A stretch of 64,000 nucleotides of DNA from Haloarcula limicola (GTDB lineage Archaea; Halobacteriota; Halobacteria; Halobacteriales; Haloarculaceae). The DNA is taken from positions 1 through 64,000 of the forward strand of contig NZ_WRXM01000006.1 in assembly GCF_010119205.1 (NCBI RefSeq), in the 5' to 3' direction. Below, piece by piece: positions 44,401 to 52,262 of the stretch. Under the pieces are notes generated by a model, which worked only from the letters and a program-made list of their open reading frames with translations, had not been told where the DNA came from and did no database searches. The position numbers and the translations under genes were made by a program. Every line of letters begins with the position of its first letter. Within the stretch, counting starts at the first letter, position 1.

Positions 44401-47400
44401 GGCCGGACAGACAGAGTGGATTATCCACCACCGGCGGAGCCTGCAACAGGCAATAGAAGTAACAGAATATCGTGAAGTGGTGACCAGCGAGCAGTATCAC
44501 CCGAGGTCTGTATTCAGCCACGGGTCCTGTGCTAAGGCACCGACGAAACCGTCTCACTCACATCAGCAGTCGTATCTCATCGGCTGGACCTGGTTCGAGC
44601 CCAATCAGCTCGCGACGCTCATCGACAATGCGGAGACGGTGCGACAGGTCTTAGGAAGGTATAGTACGAGCTATCAGAATCAGCTTCTCACGACGAGATG
44701 GGATTGTCGTCGCTTCAGCACCACCTGTTCAAGTCGCGAAGAAGACATTCCAACTGTCGCGAACCTCCAGCTCCGACAGCTCCCGATTTGGGATGGTGTA
44801 GTGAACATCACTAAGACGCTGCAAGACAAAGATGTATGGGAGACAGAGGAGGACCGACTCGACTGTGCTGTCATCGAGACTGGGAGCGGGGGTCGGTCCG
44901 GGTGGCGGCTGTTCCCTTATGTCGATCCTGACAGCTCAGCGTTGCACGTCGACACGGAGTTGCTTGAGACGCTCGGTGTCGTCTCCCTGAAGGAGATTGA
45001 GTTGACGGGCGCGGAGTATCGACTTCAGCGGGTTCAGGCAGAGCTTGTAGAAGGGTCCGACCCACTTGCAGAAAGCGATGAACCCAGACCGTTGTCGATA
45101 CCGCGGTCACAGGAAGGGAATTGGAAACGGGCGTACTCGCTTTTGCTTGATCCAATCCTTGATGCCTGGAATGGGGCCGACACCGAGTCGGGAGACGACA
45201 CACTCAATCAGATCCTCTCACGAGCAACCCATCTACCGATACGCAAAGATGGCAAGTGGCACGCCGCGCCGATATCGTGGATCCGGGCGCATGGTGGCGA
45301 CTCTGTTTGGCGATATCCCGAACGCAATCCACCACGGTGGGTCACCTCAAAGCTGGAGCGTGCCAACGCTGGCGAACCAGGGTACCGAGTCGAGTGGCCA
45401 GCTACTGCAACTGGCTTTGCCAAATTCGTCGAGGAGGCGCTCGGGGTCCCGGAAATTACCGCAACAGAACCGAACCTCTCGTTCGAGGCATTTACCGAGC
45501 AAGAAGAACCGATTGAGACTCGCATTGCCCCGAACTTACTGACGGAGTGGACGGATACGCTCGAGAACCGGCTCCCATTATTGCTGGCGGTTATTTCGAC
45601 GGAGAGCGATGAGCGATTGGCATCAGCGACCGAACAACTCCGGACGGCAATCGACAACATCGGGCTGGTTCGTACACTCTCAGAGGGGGTCAAGAACAAC
45701 CTTTCAAATCCGAAGTCAATCACGTATGACATCGGCGAGACTGGGGATCAGCAGGGAATCGCTCTGGTGAAAGATGAAATCAAAGCGATGGAGCTATCGG
45801 CGCTTTCCCAAGGCCTTGCACTCCTCTTGGGCCAGTTTACCCATCTCTCGCGCTTCCGGCAGATTCTGGAGGCAGAAGAGTATGGAGACGCGAAGCGTTG
45901 GTTTGAAGGAACCCTCCCGGTCGATACCGCGGAAGAGTTCCTTGACCGACGACGACGCACTAATATCCGGTCCCGATTGGAGCTGGGGGCCTCGCTACTC
46001 GATGCGTTCAGTGATACCCGCCCGCAGGTCGAGGAGGCCACGCTAGAGTTGGAGACCCTCTCAGAAGAAGAGGATACCCGGTTCCATCTACTGGCAGACG
46101 AAATCCGAGGAGATGAACGCAGTGCAGACCTCCCAGAGGGTCTCAGCGAGTACATCAGCGCTTGTCGAGATGTCGACCCGTGGCTCCGAGAGGCTGTCGC
46201 GTTAGTCATCGATCCCGTCACCGATACTAGCGCCACAGAGGGCGTTGAACCGCTTCGCGATCACTTCACCGAGCACACACCCGGAGAACACAGAGGACGG
46301 CTCATTGAGTGGCTCGTGAGTCACCGAACCCAGTTCCCTGGAGCGCTGACCACCGATAGAACGCACGGACAGTACCGCCGGCTCGCCGCCGCCGATAGCC
46401 TCTGGGGGAAACACGAGAGCGCGTTCCTTGAAACGGGCACGGACTGGCAACAGGCTCTCGACGCACAATCGCACACGCACTCATTGGCTGACGCGCTGCC
46501 CGAGTATGCCGATCCAGCTGAGCACGGCATGTACTGGATCGAGCTAACCAAAGGCGAGCGTTTGCTGTCGCTGACCGATGCGTTCATTGACCAGCTTGCA
46601 TCGGAACTGCCGGACGCGACCGCAAGTGCAGTTCGGTCATATATCATCGACGATACGGCGCTACCCGCCGAAACCGAGTCGACACAGAATCATAAGGCAC
46701 GGGCGTTCGCCGCGGCTAGTAGTGAACTGAGTGATACCGAGCTTTCAGGGTTCGAAATAATGTCTGGCCCTGGCGGGATCGTTCAGCCCGGTACAACCCA
46801 TAGTAACACTCCTGGTCGAAGGAACGACACCGGCGCGAGTACATTTACCGGCCGCGGCGAGATTGCCGAGGTTGCGGTGACACTCGAGATTCTCGAACGA
46901 ACCGCACGCTGGTTGTCTAATGGTGAAGGACGGATGGATGCGCTAATCAAGCGATTCAACCGTCTCTATGAGACACAGACGAGTGGCCGGGTCAGCTATC
47001 AATGGCACACGAAGCGCCAGTGGAACCGGGAGCTGTTATCCCTACTCAACGAGGACGCCGATCTCCTCGCAACGGAATTCAGGAACTGGCGGAGTCACGT
47101 CAGAGATGGGAAGTCACTCATGGCTCTAACGCCGGTCTCCTTGCTTGATGTCTCCGGAGAGCGTGGACCTGGTTTCGATGTCATTGATCCCCTCAAGAGT
47201 AGTTCGGGGGGTCAAGAGCTTTACCCACAGCCGCTCGAGATCAAATCAGTCACGAGCGTGGAGCCGCCGTTCGGCATCAGGCTCACAACTAACGAGTACC
47301 AACAGTGTAAACGGCACATCAAGGAGTCTAATCACCCGTACGTCATCCAACTAGTCTACGTACCGACCGAGGAACCAAGCGTCGCAGCGTCAGAGGGTGT

Positions 47401-47512
47401 GGGGCGATACCCCATAGAGAGCGTTGAAGATCTCGAGCAGCTGCTCGGAGGGGCTACCTTCGATATGCAGATCCGGGGCGGGTACCTCACTTCAACCTTC
47501 GGCCAACGGTAA
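41426..47512 (+). CDS. Giant GHKL (HSP90-like/sacsin-type) ATPase with C-terminal DUF3883
   Basis: The 2028-residue protein starts with a GHKL ATP-binding domain as in sacsin: N-box ELIELIQNARDAIE (residues 62-75), G1 box LDDGILVANTG (87-97) and G2 box GHIGVGLKS (135-143). A middle of about 1700 residues has no domain I can name. The C-terminus is DUF3883, a PD-(D/E)XK-like domain: RGEIAEVAVTLEIL, GFDVIDP (about 1916), PLEIKSV (about 1937-1942) and RLTTNEYQQC (about 1952). Glu, Lys and Asp of a nuclease core are in place. Proteins of this build are frequent in prokaryotic defence islands. It starts with GTG and stands alone. Role in defence is inferred. Confidence 0.82.
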   Translation: MDEIADQRYRTWFEQRFKDTLDDLTDAADPGNDRNLQDEFDKSLTSHGNSEEKIARSHEGRELIELIQNARDAIELDGAGQVYVGILDDGILVANTGEAFDLFERSTERAVKMIGESNKTVEGESGVDLESDSIGHIGVGLKSTVAVGDDFEVWSKRTPDASPLRVRYSRAYITAAVLGVFGNTFPSDLDITTGSVGPFADRSDELFTPAEAFQTENQRPLDDLGKVPQFWFPWPLDPNKPGPSNPTLSKRAKDLLTDPSESFSGFETTPSEPFTTAVFIEYRDENWRALLEEFEIPTPIDTPETPATRADELWARLSYYGDQAAGFDPETLINLGKIDNLYIERLSAGETVEAEHWERTSKEPPHSLPVEKVSHRCFDVTISDNQGDKQTLHYDSFEAEWEEADATRPRVIVEQPRADAEGMARSSYPLHLYYPISSTVGSLPVSVHGRFRVTTERKDLSRSEAQHNLDVLGDAVRLLGHVGGGAATLANHPETASHWNRYPWLLLPTSNDASASSGAEPKDTPELLDWFRSRIVEELTQVDAIATRSETVSVTEAILYPTTTSLAALAASTEILKEPAPLEEGPALPVSGTLRAAHDRFTDTDGNPVDTDRLKEFIGRDRSEATLRAWTTWLNGALTRSPGDTKGGSETVWTVNQTHGRELFRGLVELIDASVTAIDTDMKALLEKDWLTDEEDGLTGVHILPCQRTRDDEKLDLVPIRPAPTGNLDRGEQAARTVFWGLDPEDLSVQYPPKHGTFDVFFLDRMVEGGTTTDVLEAAGGKARTWGVRKYNDFPDLFEAFLQTFKPVDRNLGFDSLAGLSQYMPEIATGSTSLSQTELSIAGRKTFLDAASDSNARHRLRVRLAVRRSKLDAPEIPNVPLSDLTLSRTWQSLRYRALHPDEKGESDVDETERESIETVDTDWDMNQVPDPESGWGSFPLDTTDPGVQSNLARTLSLLGVSSIPGVRYLPLHGDAHPELSGVPGWEPGMWDEAGQTEWIIHHRRSLQQAIEVTEYREVVTSEQYHPRSVFSHGSCAKAPTKPSHSHQQSYLIGWTWFEPNQLATLIDNAETVRQVLGRYSTSYQNQLLTTRWDCRRFSTTCSSREEDIPTVANLQLRQLPIWDGVVNITKTLQDKDVWETEEDRLDCAVIETGSGGRSGWRLFPYVDPDSSALHVDTELLETLGVVSLKEIELTGAEYRLQRVQAELVEGSDPLAESDEPRPLSIPRSQEGNWKRAYSLLLDPILDAWNGADTESGDDTLNQILSRATHLPIRKDGKWHAAPISWIRAHGGDSVWRYPERNPPRWVTSKLERANAGEPGYRVEWPATATGFAKFVEEALGVPEITATEPNLSFEAFTEQEEPIETRIAPNLLTEWTDTLENRLPLLLAVISTESDERLASATEQLRTAIDNIGLVRTLSEGVKNNLSNPKSITYDIGETGDQQGIALVKDEIKAMELSALSQGLALLLGQFTHLSRFRQILEAEEYGDAKRWFEGTLPVDTAEEFLDRRRRTNIRSRLELGASLLDAFSDTRPQVEEATLELETLSEEEDTRFHLLADEIRGDERSADLPEGLSEYISACRDVDPWLREAVALVIDPVTDTSATEGVEPLRDHFTEHTPGEHRGRLIEWLVSHRTQFPGALTTDRTHGQYRRLAAADSLWGKHESAFLETGTDWQQALDAQSHTHSLADALPEYADPAEHGMYWIELTKGERLLSLTDAFIDQLASELPDATASAVRSYIIDDTALPAETESTQNHKARAFAAASSELSDTELSGFEIMSGPGGIVQPGTTHSNTPGRRNDTGASTFTGRGEIAEVAVTLEILERTARWLSNGEGRMDALIKRFNRLYETQTSGRVSYQWHTKRQWNRELLSLLNEDADLLATEFRNWRSHVRDGKSLMALTPVSLLDVSGERGPGFDVIDPLKSSSGGQELYPQPLEIKSVTSVEPPFGIRLTTNEYQQCKRHIKESNHPYVIQLVYVPTEEPSVAASEGVGRYPIESVEDLEQLLGGATFDMQIRGGYLTSTFGQR

Positions 47513-48059
47513 ATCGAACGGCCCGGTGATTGGTAGATGAGCTTCTTGATGGAACCAGTACATTCAGACATCCCGACGATTCCGAACAGGTTGTTCTGTA
47601 CTGGTTGTAGCAATTCTCGATAGATAATTCGAAGCTAGTCCCTTCTGCGCCTTATTCCATAGGTGGGCTGGAAAAACTGCTAGCAGCACGTAATATTGTC
47701 TCTTCGACTGTGTAGCGATAGTTCACTCGAGTCACCAGAATATCGGTTTTCTATGTATTGCTTATTACACAAAGCAGGAGATAGCTGGCTAACCAACAGT
47801 TGCAGGAAGTACCGGGGATTCTGTTGGTTAGTATAGTGGATTAGATACTGAATTTGAGTCGTGGCCACAATTAGTCTGTCACACCTGTTGTGACGCCGTC
47901 GAACGCTGCTACCGCCTCGCTCGTGTTACGAACACTCACTATACCACTGATACAGAGGGCCGCCCGCCCAGTCCTGCAGCTAGCGAACAGCGGCGTCGAC
48001 GACAGCAGGGCACGTGCCGTCGCGTCCCACCAAGCAGTTCGTCGCTCAGTTCGCCGGCG
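47513..48059. other. 550-bp intergenic region with a long inverted repeat
   Basis: AT-rich DNA after the GHKL gene, holding an 11-bp perfect inverted repeat at 47789-47831 and otherwise nothing that codes convincingly. The short frames on both strands have no family-like content. Confidence 0.5.
47789..47831. repeat. 11-bp perfect inverted repeat
   Basis: CTAACCAACAG (47789-47799) and CTGTTGGTTAG (47821-47831) are exact reverse complements with a 21-base spacer. It lies about 230 bases beyond the end of the coiled-coil/winged-helix gene. It could be a protein-binding site, a plasmid-type recognition site, or the ends of a tiny element. Confidence 0.6.
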
Positions 48060-48938
48060 TCACGCGGAGGCCCCGCTCTTCCCCGTCACAACGGGCGTGA
48101 CACCACCCGTTGTCGCTTTGCCTGCACTCCCATTCAAGAGATCCAGACCAACGTAGCGCTGGTCCAGCAAGCGCTCAGCAGTATCCATGTTCATCACTAG
48201 TATTTCCATCTTGTCCTGTCGCCGTCCGACTTGCCGAGTCTTGGCGACAAGATCCGTCCCACCCAACTCCTGTAGCTTATCCCAAACACGAGCGATGGTC
48301 TGACGATGCGGCGTCGTCCCGAGTTCGGCGAGTAACGCGTCCTCCACGTCGGCCTTGGTGAAGAAGACGCCACTCCCGTCAGTCCGTTCGGTGGCGAACT
48401 CGGGCCAGCGCGTGGCGACGCTAATCGCTCGATAGGTGTTCTGGCGGTTCGACTCCTCGACGAATAGCGTCTTAATCTTCTGGTGGCGACAGTTCGCGAA
48501 GAAATCCAGTGGCGAGGAACTGGGTTCGATACCCGCTGGGAGCTGCTCGGCGTCTTCCTGCTGGTCGGCGTCGGCTTCGAGTTGCTGGGCTTTCGCGATG
48601 GCACTCTTGGCGACCTCGTGCGTCTCTTCCTGTTGGGCTTCGATGTCGTCTAGTTGAGTGGCATTCTGTTCACTCGCGGCGCTCGCTGTGGTTGCGATGT
48701 CGTGGGTGCGCTCCTGGTCGGCTTCCAGATCGTCGATGGTATCCTGCAGGTCGGTGACGGTCTCGACAAGCGTTTCGAGAAGCTGTTCGACGAGCGGGTT
48801 GATCTCGCAGTCGGCTAGCTGTGCGACGAGGTCGTCGAGGGTCGATTCATCTTGGCCGATGGCCATGTCAAGGGCGTCGGCGACGGCGGCGTCACGGTCA
48901 TCAACGGAACTGTCGTCGGCAGTAGTTGGGTCGGACAT
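48060..48938 (-). CDS. Coiled-coil and winged-helix protein of mobile-element type
   Basis: The 292-residue protein has an acidic N-terminus, a coiled coil (about residues 55-120: LVETVTDLQDTIDDLEADQE and following heptads rich in Gln and Glu) and a C-terminal domain that looks like a winged helix: ALLAELGTTPHRQTIARVWD, KLQELGGTDLVAK, then RRQDKMEILVMNMDTAERLL. Similar proteins occur on haloarchaeal plasmids, but I cannot name the family. It may serve in DNA binding or partition of the element. Sequence upstream of its start includes a tRNA-like fragment. Confidence 0.65.
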   Translation of the reverse strand: MSDPTTADDSSVDDRDAAVADALDMAIGQDESTLDDLVAQLADCEINPLVEQLLETLVETVTDLQDTIDDLEADQERTHDIATTASAASEQNATQLDDIEAQQEETHEVAKSAIAKAQQLEADADQQEDAEQLPAGIEPSSSPLDFFANCRHQKIKTLFVEESNRQNTYRAISVATRWPEFATERTDGSGVFFTKADVEDALLAELGTTPHRQTIARVWDKLQELGGTDLVAKTRQVGRRQDKMEILVMNMDTAERLLDQRYVGLDLLNGSAGKATTGGVTPVVTGKSGASA

Positions 48939-48954
48939 TGTGGCTGCAGTGCCC

Positions 48955-49002
48955 GTCCCGGAATCGAACCGGAATGACCGACCACGGTACGGGCGAGCGA
49001 GT
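48955..49002 (-). other. tRNA-like 3' fragment (acceptor and T arm only)
   Basis: On the minus strand the sequence gives a T arm, TCCGG-TTCGATT-CCGGG, with a canonical T-loop, followed by ACGGGC, which pairs with GCCCGT only about 16 bases ahead of the T arm. The D and anticodon arms are absent. This looks like a tRNA gene remnant, or a tRNA 3' end of the sort used as an attachment site by integrative elements. A chance likeness is possible. Confidence 0.35.
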
Positions 49003-49290
49003 TGGCCAGCGCTGCCGCTCTCGCGGTGAGGCTGGTATAGTTCGTTCGAGGGTGGGGTCGCAGCGGAACGGCGGTGTTACCGGCCCAGCTCAGCGAAACG
49101 GTAGCGAGCAATGCGACTCACCATCGTATCGTCTCTCCAACATCGGTTCGTACGACGAGTGAGACACGTATCGCCCACCCCCCGACTCAGCTGCGTTTGA
49201 TGCTTACCTGTCAGCCACTACTGCTGGACCCCATTAATAATTTCCGGCTAGCAACTAATTTCCAAGTGCATATTAAAACCAGACCATTGA

Positions 49291-49299
49291 TATTTTCTA
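49291..49299 (+). promoter_or_regulatory. TATA box of the small winged-helix gene
   Basis: Reads TATTTTCTA, 24-32 bases before the ATG at 49323, which gives a leaderless transcript and decides the start. Confidence 0.5.
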
Positions 49300-49322
49300 A
49301 GTTCGGTGCAACTCCAGAGATA

Positions 49323-49568
49323 ATGCCGGATCCGGGTCGCAAGCCAACCATTTCTGACGTGGAGATACTCAAAGAGTTTGCCCTGTGCTCAGACCCATTT
49401 ATGCATGCAACAGAATTGGCCGAATCTCTAGATATGTCTCGACAGGGAGTCCACAAGCGGTTAGAACAACTCGAGGAGAATAGCTACTTAGCCAGCAAGA
49501 TCACTGGTGGGACGCGAAATTGGTGGCTCACTGACGATGGGCGAAACTATCTCTCTGAACACTCCTGA
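49323..49568 (+). CDS. Small winged-helix regulator, 81 aa
   Basis: The 81-residue product is one winged helix: VEILKEFALCSDPFMHATEL, helix LAESLDMSRQGVHKRLEQLE, then a beta wing ending RNWWLTDDGRNYL. It has no sensor domain and would act as a DNA-binding repressor. Its 3' end overlaps by 22 bases the 3' end of a similar convergent gene. Confidence 0.75.
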   Translation: MPDPGRKPTISDVEILKEFALCSDPFMHATELAESLDMSRQGVHKRLEQLEENSYLASKITGGTRNWWLTDDGRNYLSEHS

Positions 49569-49786
49569 CTTTCTGGAAGCCACCAACCAATCATAGTCGA
49601 TGTTGGCTTCTTCCGATTGATTCTATCCGCCTCCCAGAGCTGTTTGAGTCGCTTGTTTATCGCTGCCCGGCTGATTGGTAAGTGATTCGAAAGCTCACTA
49701 GCTGTCACAAAAGGCCCCTCAATCTTTTCGAATGTCTCAATGAGTTCTTTATCTGAAACCCGTTCGTTTCCATGGGTAGTACTCAT
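49547..49786 (-). CDS. Small winged-helix regulator, 79 aa, convergent partner
   Basis: The 79-residue product has the same build as the 81-residue protein facing it: LIETFEKIEGPFVTASELSN, HLPISRAAINKRLKQLWEAD, and a wing with MIGWWLPES. The two genes are distant paralogs whose stop ends overlap, so their transcripts can anneal. A regulatory switch is possible but unproved. Confidence 0.72.
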   Translation of the reverse strand: MSTTHGNERVSDKELIETFEKIEGPFVTASELSNHLPISRAAINKRLKQLWEADRINRKKPTSTMIGWWLPESQECSER

Positions 49787-49938
49787 GTCTTCGTATGGGA
49801 TATTAGTTTCCGCATGGAAAGAATTTATGGTGGCTGCGTACTATTACGATAGATAGGGATACACGCGCTACTGGGCCATATCAGCCGAAGTCTCCCCGGT
49901 GTAAGAGCACCGAGACGCGTGGTTCCTCCAGAGAACCA

Positions 49939-50205
49939 ATGGCAACTACGCAAGCCAATCCCCAAGAACGTATCGCCCGTAATCGACTGAACCAACATAC
50001 GCATTTCCTAGGCGTTGATGGCGACGAAGCTGCTGTCGTCGTTGTCGGCGGAGATCTGAGCGCTGGAAAGTTTGATCGCGCTGAGACGTCCTCCCAATCC
50101 CTCCGAGACTGGTGTGAGCACACGCGGCGAAAGCGTAGCTTGGACGTCGGCCCACATGTCGGTGGCTCGCTGGTCGGTGACTTTGTGCGAGGTGTCGAGA
50201 CATGA
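49939..50205 (+). CDS. Hypothetical protein, first gene of a coupled pair
   Basis: The 88-residue product has a basic N-terminal stretch (NPQERIARNRLNQH), then FLGVDGDEAAVVVVGGDL and a charged C-terminus. I recognise no family. It shares an ATGA overlap with the next gene, so the two are made together. GGTTC-N7-GAACC, an inverted repeat at 49921-49937, lies immediately before its start and could be an autoregulatory site. A toxin-antitoxin pair is one possibility with no motif to support it. Confidence 0.55.
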   Translation: MATTQANPQERIARNRLNQHTHFLGVDGDEAAVVVVGGDLSAGKFDRAETSSQSLRDWCEHTRRKRSLDVGPHVGGSLVGDFVRGVET

Positions 50206-50453
50206 GATGTATCGTTGACGACCGCAAACAAGTCCGGCGGGCTGCTCAGGCAATTCGTGAGTCGGTGCCGACCATCGCTGTTGACGTAGTCGCGCCGAAC
50301 GCGAGTCGGCACGACACGTGGACGCTCGACGCGGTATTGCCTGACCGTAAGAGTGTGCCACCTGAAGTGCTGCGGGAGTTAGCGTTGGCCGAACTGACGC
50401 TACAGCCAGTGCCGTCGCAGGCTGGGAATCAGCATGCTGTAGCGACAATATAG
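50202..50453 (+). CDS. Hypothetical protein, second gene of a coupled pair
   Basis: The 83-residue product reads MRCIVDDRKQVRRAAQAIRE followed by a VDVVAPNASRHDTWTLDAVL segment and a hydrophobic C-terminus. No family is recognised. Its start overlaps the upstream stop (ATGA). The composition is convincing for haloarchaea. Confidence 0.55.
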   Translation: MRCIVDDRKQVRRAAQAIRESVPTIAVDVVAPNASRHDTWTLDAVLPDRKSVPPEVLRELALAELTLQPVPSQAGNQHAVATI

Positions 50454-50908
50454 ACGGTTTGAGTTAATTGGTAACAAGTAATTTTAAACGCCCTAATCTC
50501 ATTCTAGAAACCTCTCTCACCACGACCGAGATCTGGAGGCGATTCATTAGGATCCGATCAATGCAGATGCCTTACCAAGACTAGGAGGACACGCCCGCAC
50601 GTCAGTCATGAATCTGATGAACAAGATAATCACGGCTACTCCGAAAGTATTAGCCGCTCTCATCAAACGTCTCTTTGCGGAGGTTGGCGGTTTGCATGAG
50701 CACTTCTCACCTTTCCAACTCGCTCAACCCGATAGTGTCGAAAGTACGGCACGGTCTATAGTAGAATCTGAAAGTCTTTGCAGGGCCTCTTGGCATACAG
50801 GGCCGCTACACGTTAGTTTTCAGGCTCACGCTGGGCGCTGTGAGTAGACACTTCTGGAGATTACTATAGTTGAGGAGTTTAGAGAGCAGGTCGTAGCGAG
50901 AAGTGCTC
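50454..50908. other. Gap before the IS6 transposase
   Basis: A frame at 50608-50847 starts MNLMNKIITATPKVLAALIK and may be the 5' end of a gene cut by the IS element, since the likely left end of the element lies near 50744. No downstream half of such a gene was found after the element. Confidence 0.4.
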
Positions 50909-51602
50909 ATGCAACTCGCAGACCTGCTCAAGGAGACATTAGATGTGGACAGCCAAGACATTTGGGAGAATGAGCGCACCCCGACACTCGTCCGGCGATT
51001 TGGGGTGCATCTCCACACGGCGGGGCTGTCGATCAGGGAGACGGTCGCAATCTTAGATATCTTGGGTTTCCAACGTTCTCACGGCGCAGTTTGGCAGTGG
51101 GTTCATCGGCTGGCCGACAGCGAGACGGACCCGCCGACGACGAAGCCGTCGCGGGTCGCGGTCGACGAGACCGCTGTCCAGATTGACACCGACTGGTATT
51201 GGCTGTATGCGGCGGTCGATCTCGATTCGTTGTACCTGCTAGACATCGACGTTTTCAGCCGCCACGGCACCAATCCGGCGGCGGCATTTCTGCATCGGCT
51301 CACCGAGAAGTACAATGTCTCCGAGACAGACTTCTTGGTTGATGGCTATGGCTATCGGACTGCCCTCTCACGATTAGAGTTGAGCGGTCAGGTCGAATAC
51401 AGCGACCGAAACCACATCGAAAAGTGGTTTCACACCCTCAAACAGCGAACTGACCGCTTTCATACGTGTTGGGTGGACAGTCGGCCGGCCGTCACCGAGT
51501 GGTGTCAGCAGTTCAAACGCTATTACAACCAGCAACGGCCTGATCAAGCGCTCAATGGCAAAACGCCGGCGGAGGTGCTGAACTAGACAGTGCCGAAAGT
51601 AC
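50744..51602 (+). mobile_element. IS6-family insertion sequence
   Basis: The right end (51584-51602), read inwards on the minus strand, is GTACTTTCGGCACTGTCTA. The left-end candidate at 50744-50758 reads GTACGGCACGGTCTA, which matches if four bases (TTTC) were lost and one changed. Between them is a full-length transposase. The damaged left end may mean the copy can no longer move by itself. Target duplications were not identified. Confidence 0.6.
50909..51586 (+). CDS. IS6-family transposase
   Basis: The 225-residue enzyme has the IS6/IS26 DDE layout: an N-terminal helix-turn-helix (FGVHLHTAGLSIRETVAIL), first Asp in RVAVDETAVQID, second Asp in DFLVDGYGYRT, and Glu within RNHIEKWFHTLKQRTDRF. 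The tail FKRYYNQQRPDQALNGKTP is typical of haloarchaeal members. It catalyses cut-and-copy of the element by cointegrate formation. The ORF is intact. A GTG two codons upstream is an alternative start. Confidence 0.92.
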   Translation: MQLADLLKETLDVDSQDIWENERTPTLVRRFGVHLHTAGLSIRETVAILDILGFQRSHGAVWQWVHRLADSETDPPTTKPSRVAVDETAVQIDTDWYWLYAAVDLDSLYLLDIDVFSRHGTNPAAAFLHRLTEKYNVSETDFLVDGYGYRTALSRLELSGQVEYSDRNHIEKWFHTLKQRTDRFHTCWVDSRPAVTEWCQQFKRYYNQQRPDQALNGKTPAEVLN

Positions 51603-51605
51603 CAT

Positions 51606-52106
51606 TCAATCACGCAATTGGTAGATCCACTTACGACGAATAAAATCATCAACTGAGGAACGTCCATCGCGTGACTGCCAACTATCTCCTTGAGCTTTTT
51701 CTTCTCGAACCAATTTGAAACCCGCTGCTGAATAAATTGTTCCCTTGTTACCTGCAACTCCAGCATGAGCGGAGATTCGTTGATACCCCTCTAAGAACGC
51801 CCACTTTCGGGCCCGAGCAATAAGCCAAGAACCCGTATTTGGTGGTCTTTCAGGTTTCGAGCCATACCGCGTAATCGAGAGTTCTTCATCTTCATCAACC
51901 ATTCGAGCCACAGGACGGCCAAGAACGCAGACAGCAATTAGATTAGATTTATAACGAGCACCGAAAGCAGCCTTCCAGCCCGGGATGCCCCCTAATTTGT
52001 GGTTCACCTCCTCTGATTCGAGAAATTCGTTAATCTCGTTTCGACTTCGCTCTCTGGTTAGTTTGAGATCCGATACAGAACCAGGTACTGTTATTAGATT
52101 TCCCAT
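51606..52106 (-). CDS. Mom-like GNAT-fold protein
   Basis: The 166-residue product resembles the GNAT-fold Mom family of phage Mu, which modifies adenine in DNA to block restriction. Matching features are LIAVCVLGRPVARMV, ELSITRYGSK, SWLIARARKWAFLEGY, and a C-terminal GNKGTIYSAAGFKLV followed by W and RDGR. Relatives occur in viruses and mobile elements. It lies directly between an IS element and the Druantia-like operon, on the same strand as that operon. It could mark the element's own DNA as self or guard against restriction. Enzyme activity is not established for this branch; a general acetyltransferase is the alternative. Confidence 0.65.
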   Translation of the reverse strand: MGNLITVPGSVSDLKLTRERSRNEINEFLESEEVNHKLGGIPGWKAAFGARYKSNLIAVCVLGRPVARMVDEDEELSITRYGSKPERPPNTGSWLIARARKWAFLEGYQRISAHAGVAGNKGTIYSAAGFKLVREEKAQGDSWQSRDGRSSVDDFIRRKWIYQLRD

Positions 52107-52262
52107 CGTTTGCCTGAGGCAATTTGCGCCTCACCGAATCAGGCGCACAAAAAACCAGAACGGAACCACTAACAGGAATCTCTACACCTGGTGTCATGTG
52201 ATTGAAATAGACTTTTTCGATATTGGATGAGGTGCAAGATGAGCTAACTCGCACTTCACTAC
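52107..52262. terminator. Gap with hairpin, possible terminator of the Druantia-like operon
   Basis: GCGCCT and AGGCGC (about 52127-52146) form a 6-bp stem with a nine-base loop, and a short TGCCTGAGGCA repeat lies just before it. The region lies downstream of the nuclease stop for minus-strand transcription. Confidence 0.3.

Larger units (their letters stand above)
48939..49322. other. Intergenic region between divergent small genes
   Basis: Holds the tRNA-like fragment and the promoter of the next gene. A longer in-frame reading ahead of the ATG at 49323 was rejected in favour of the TATA-supported start. Confidence 0.4.
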
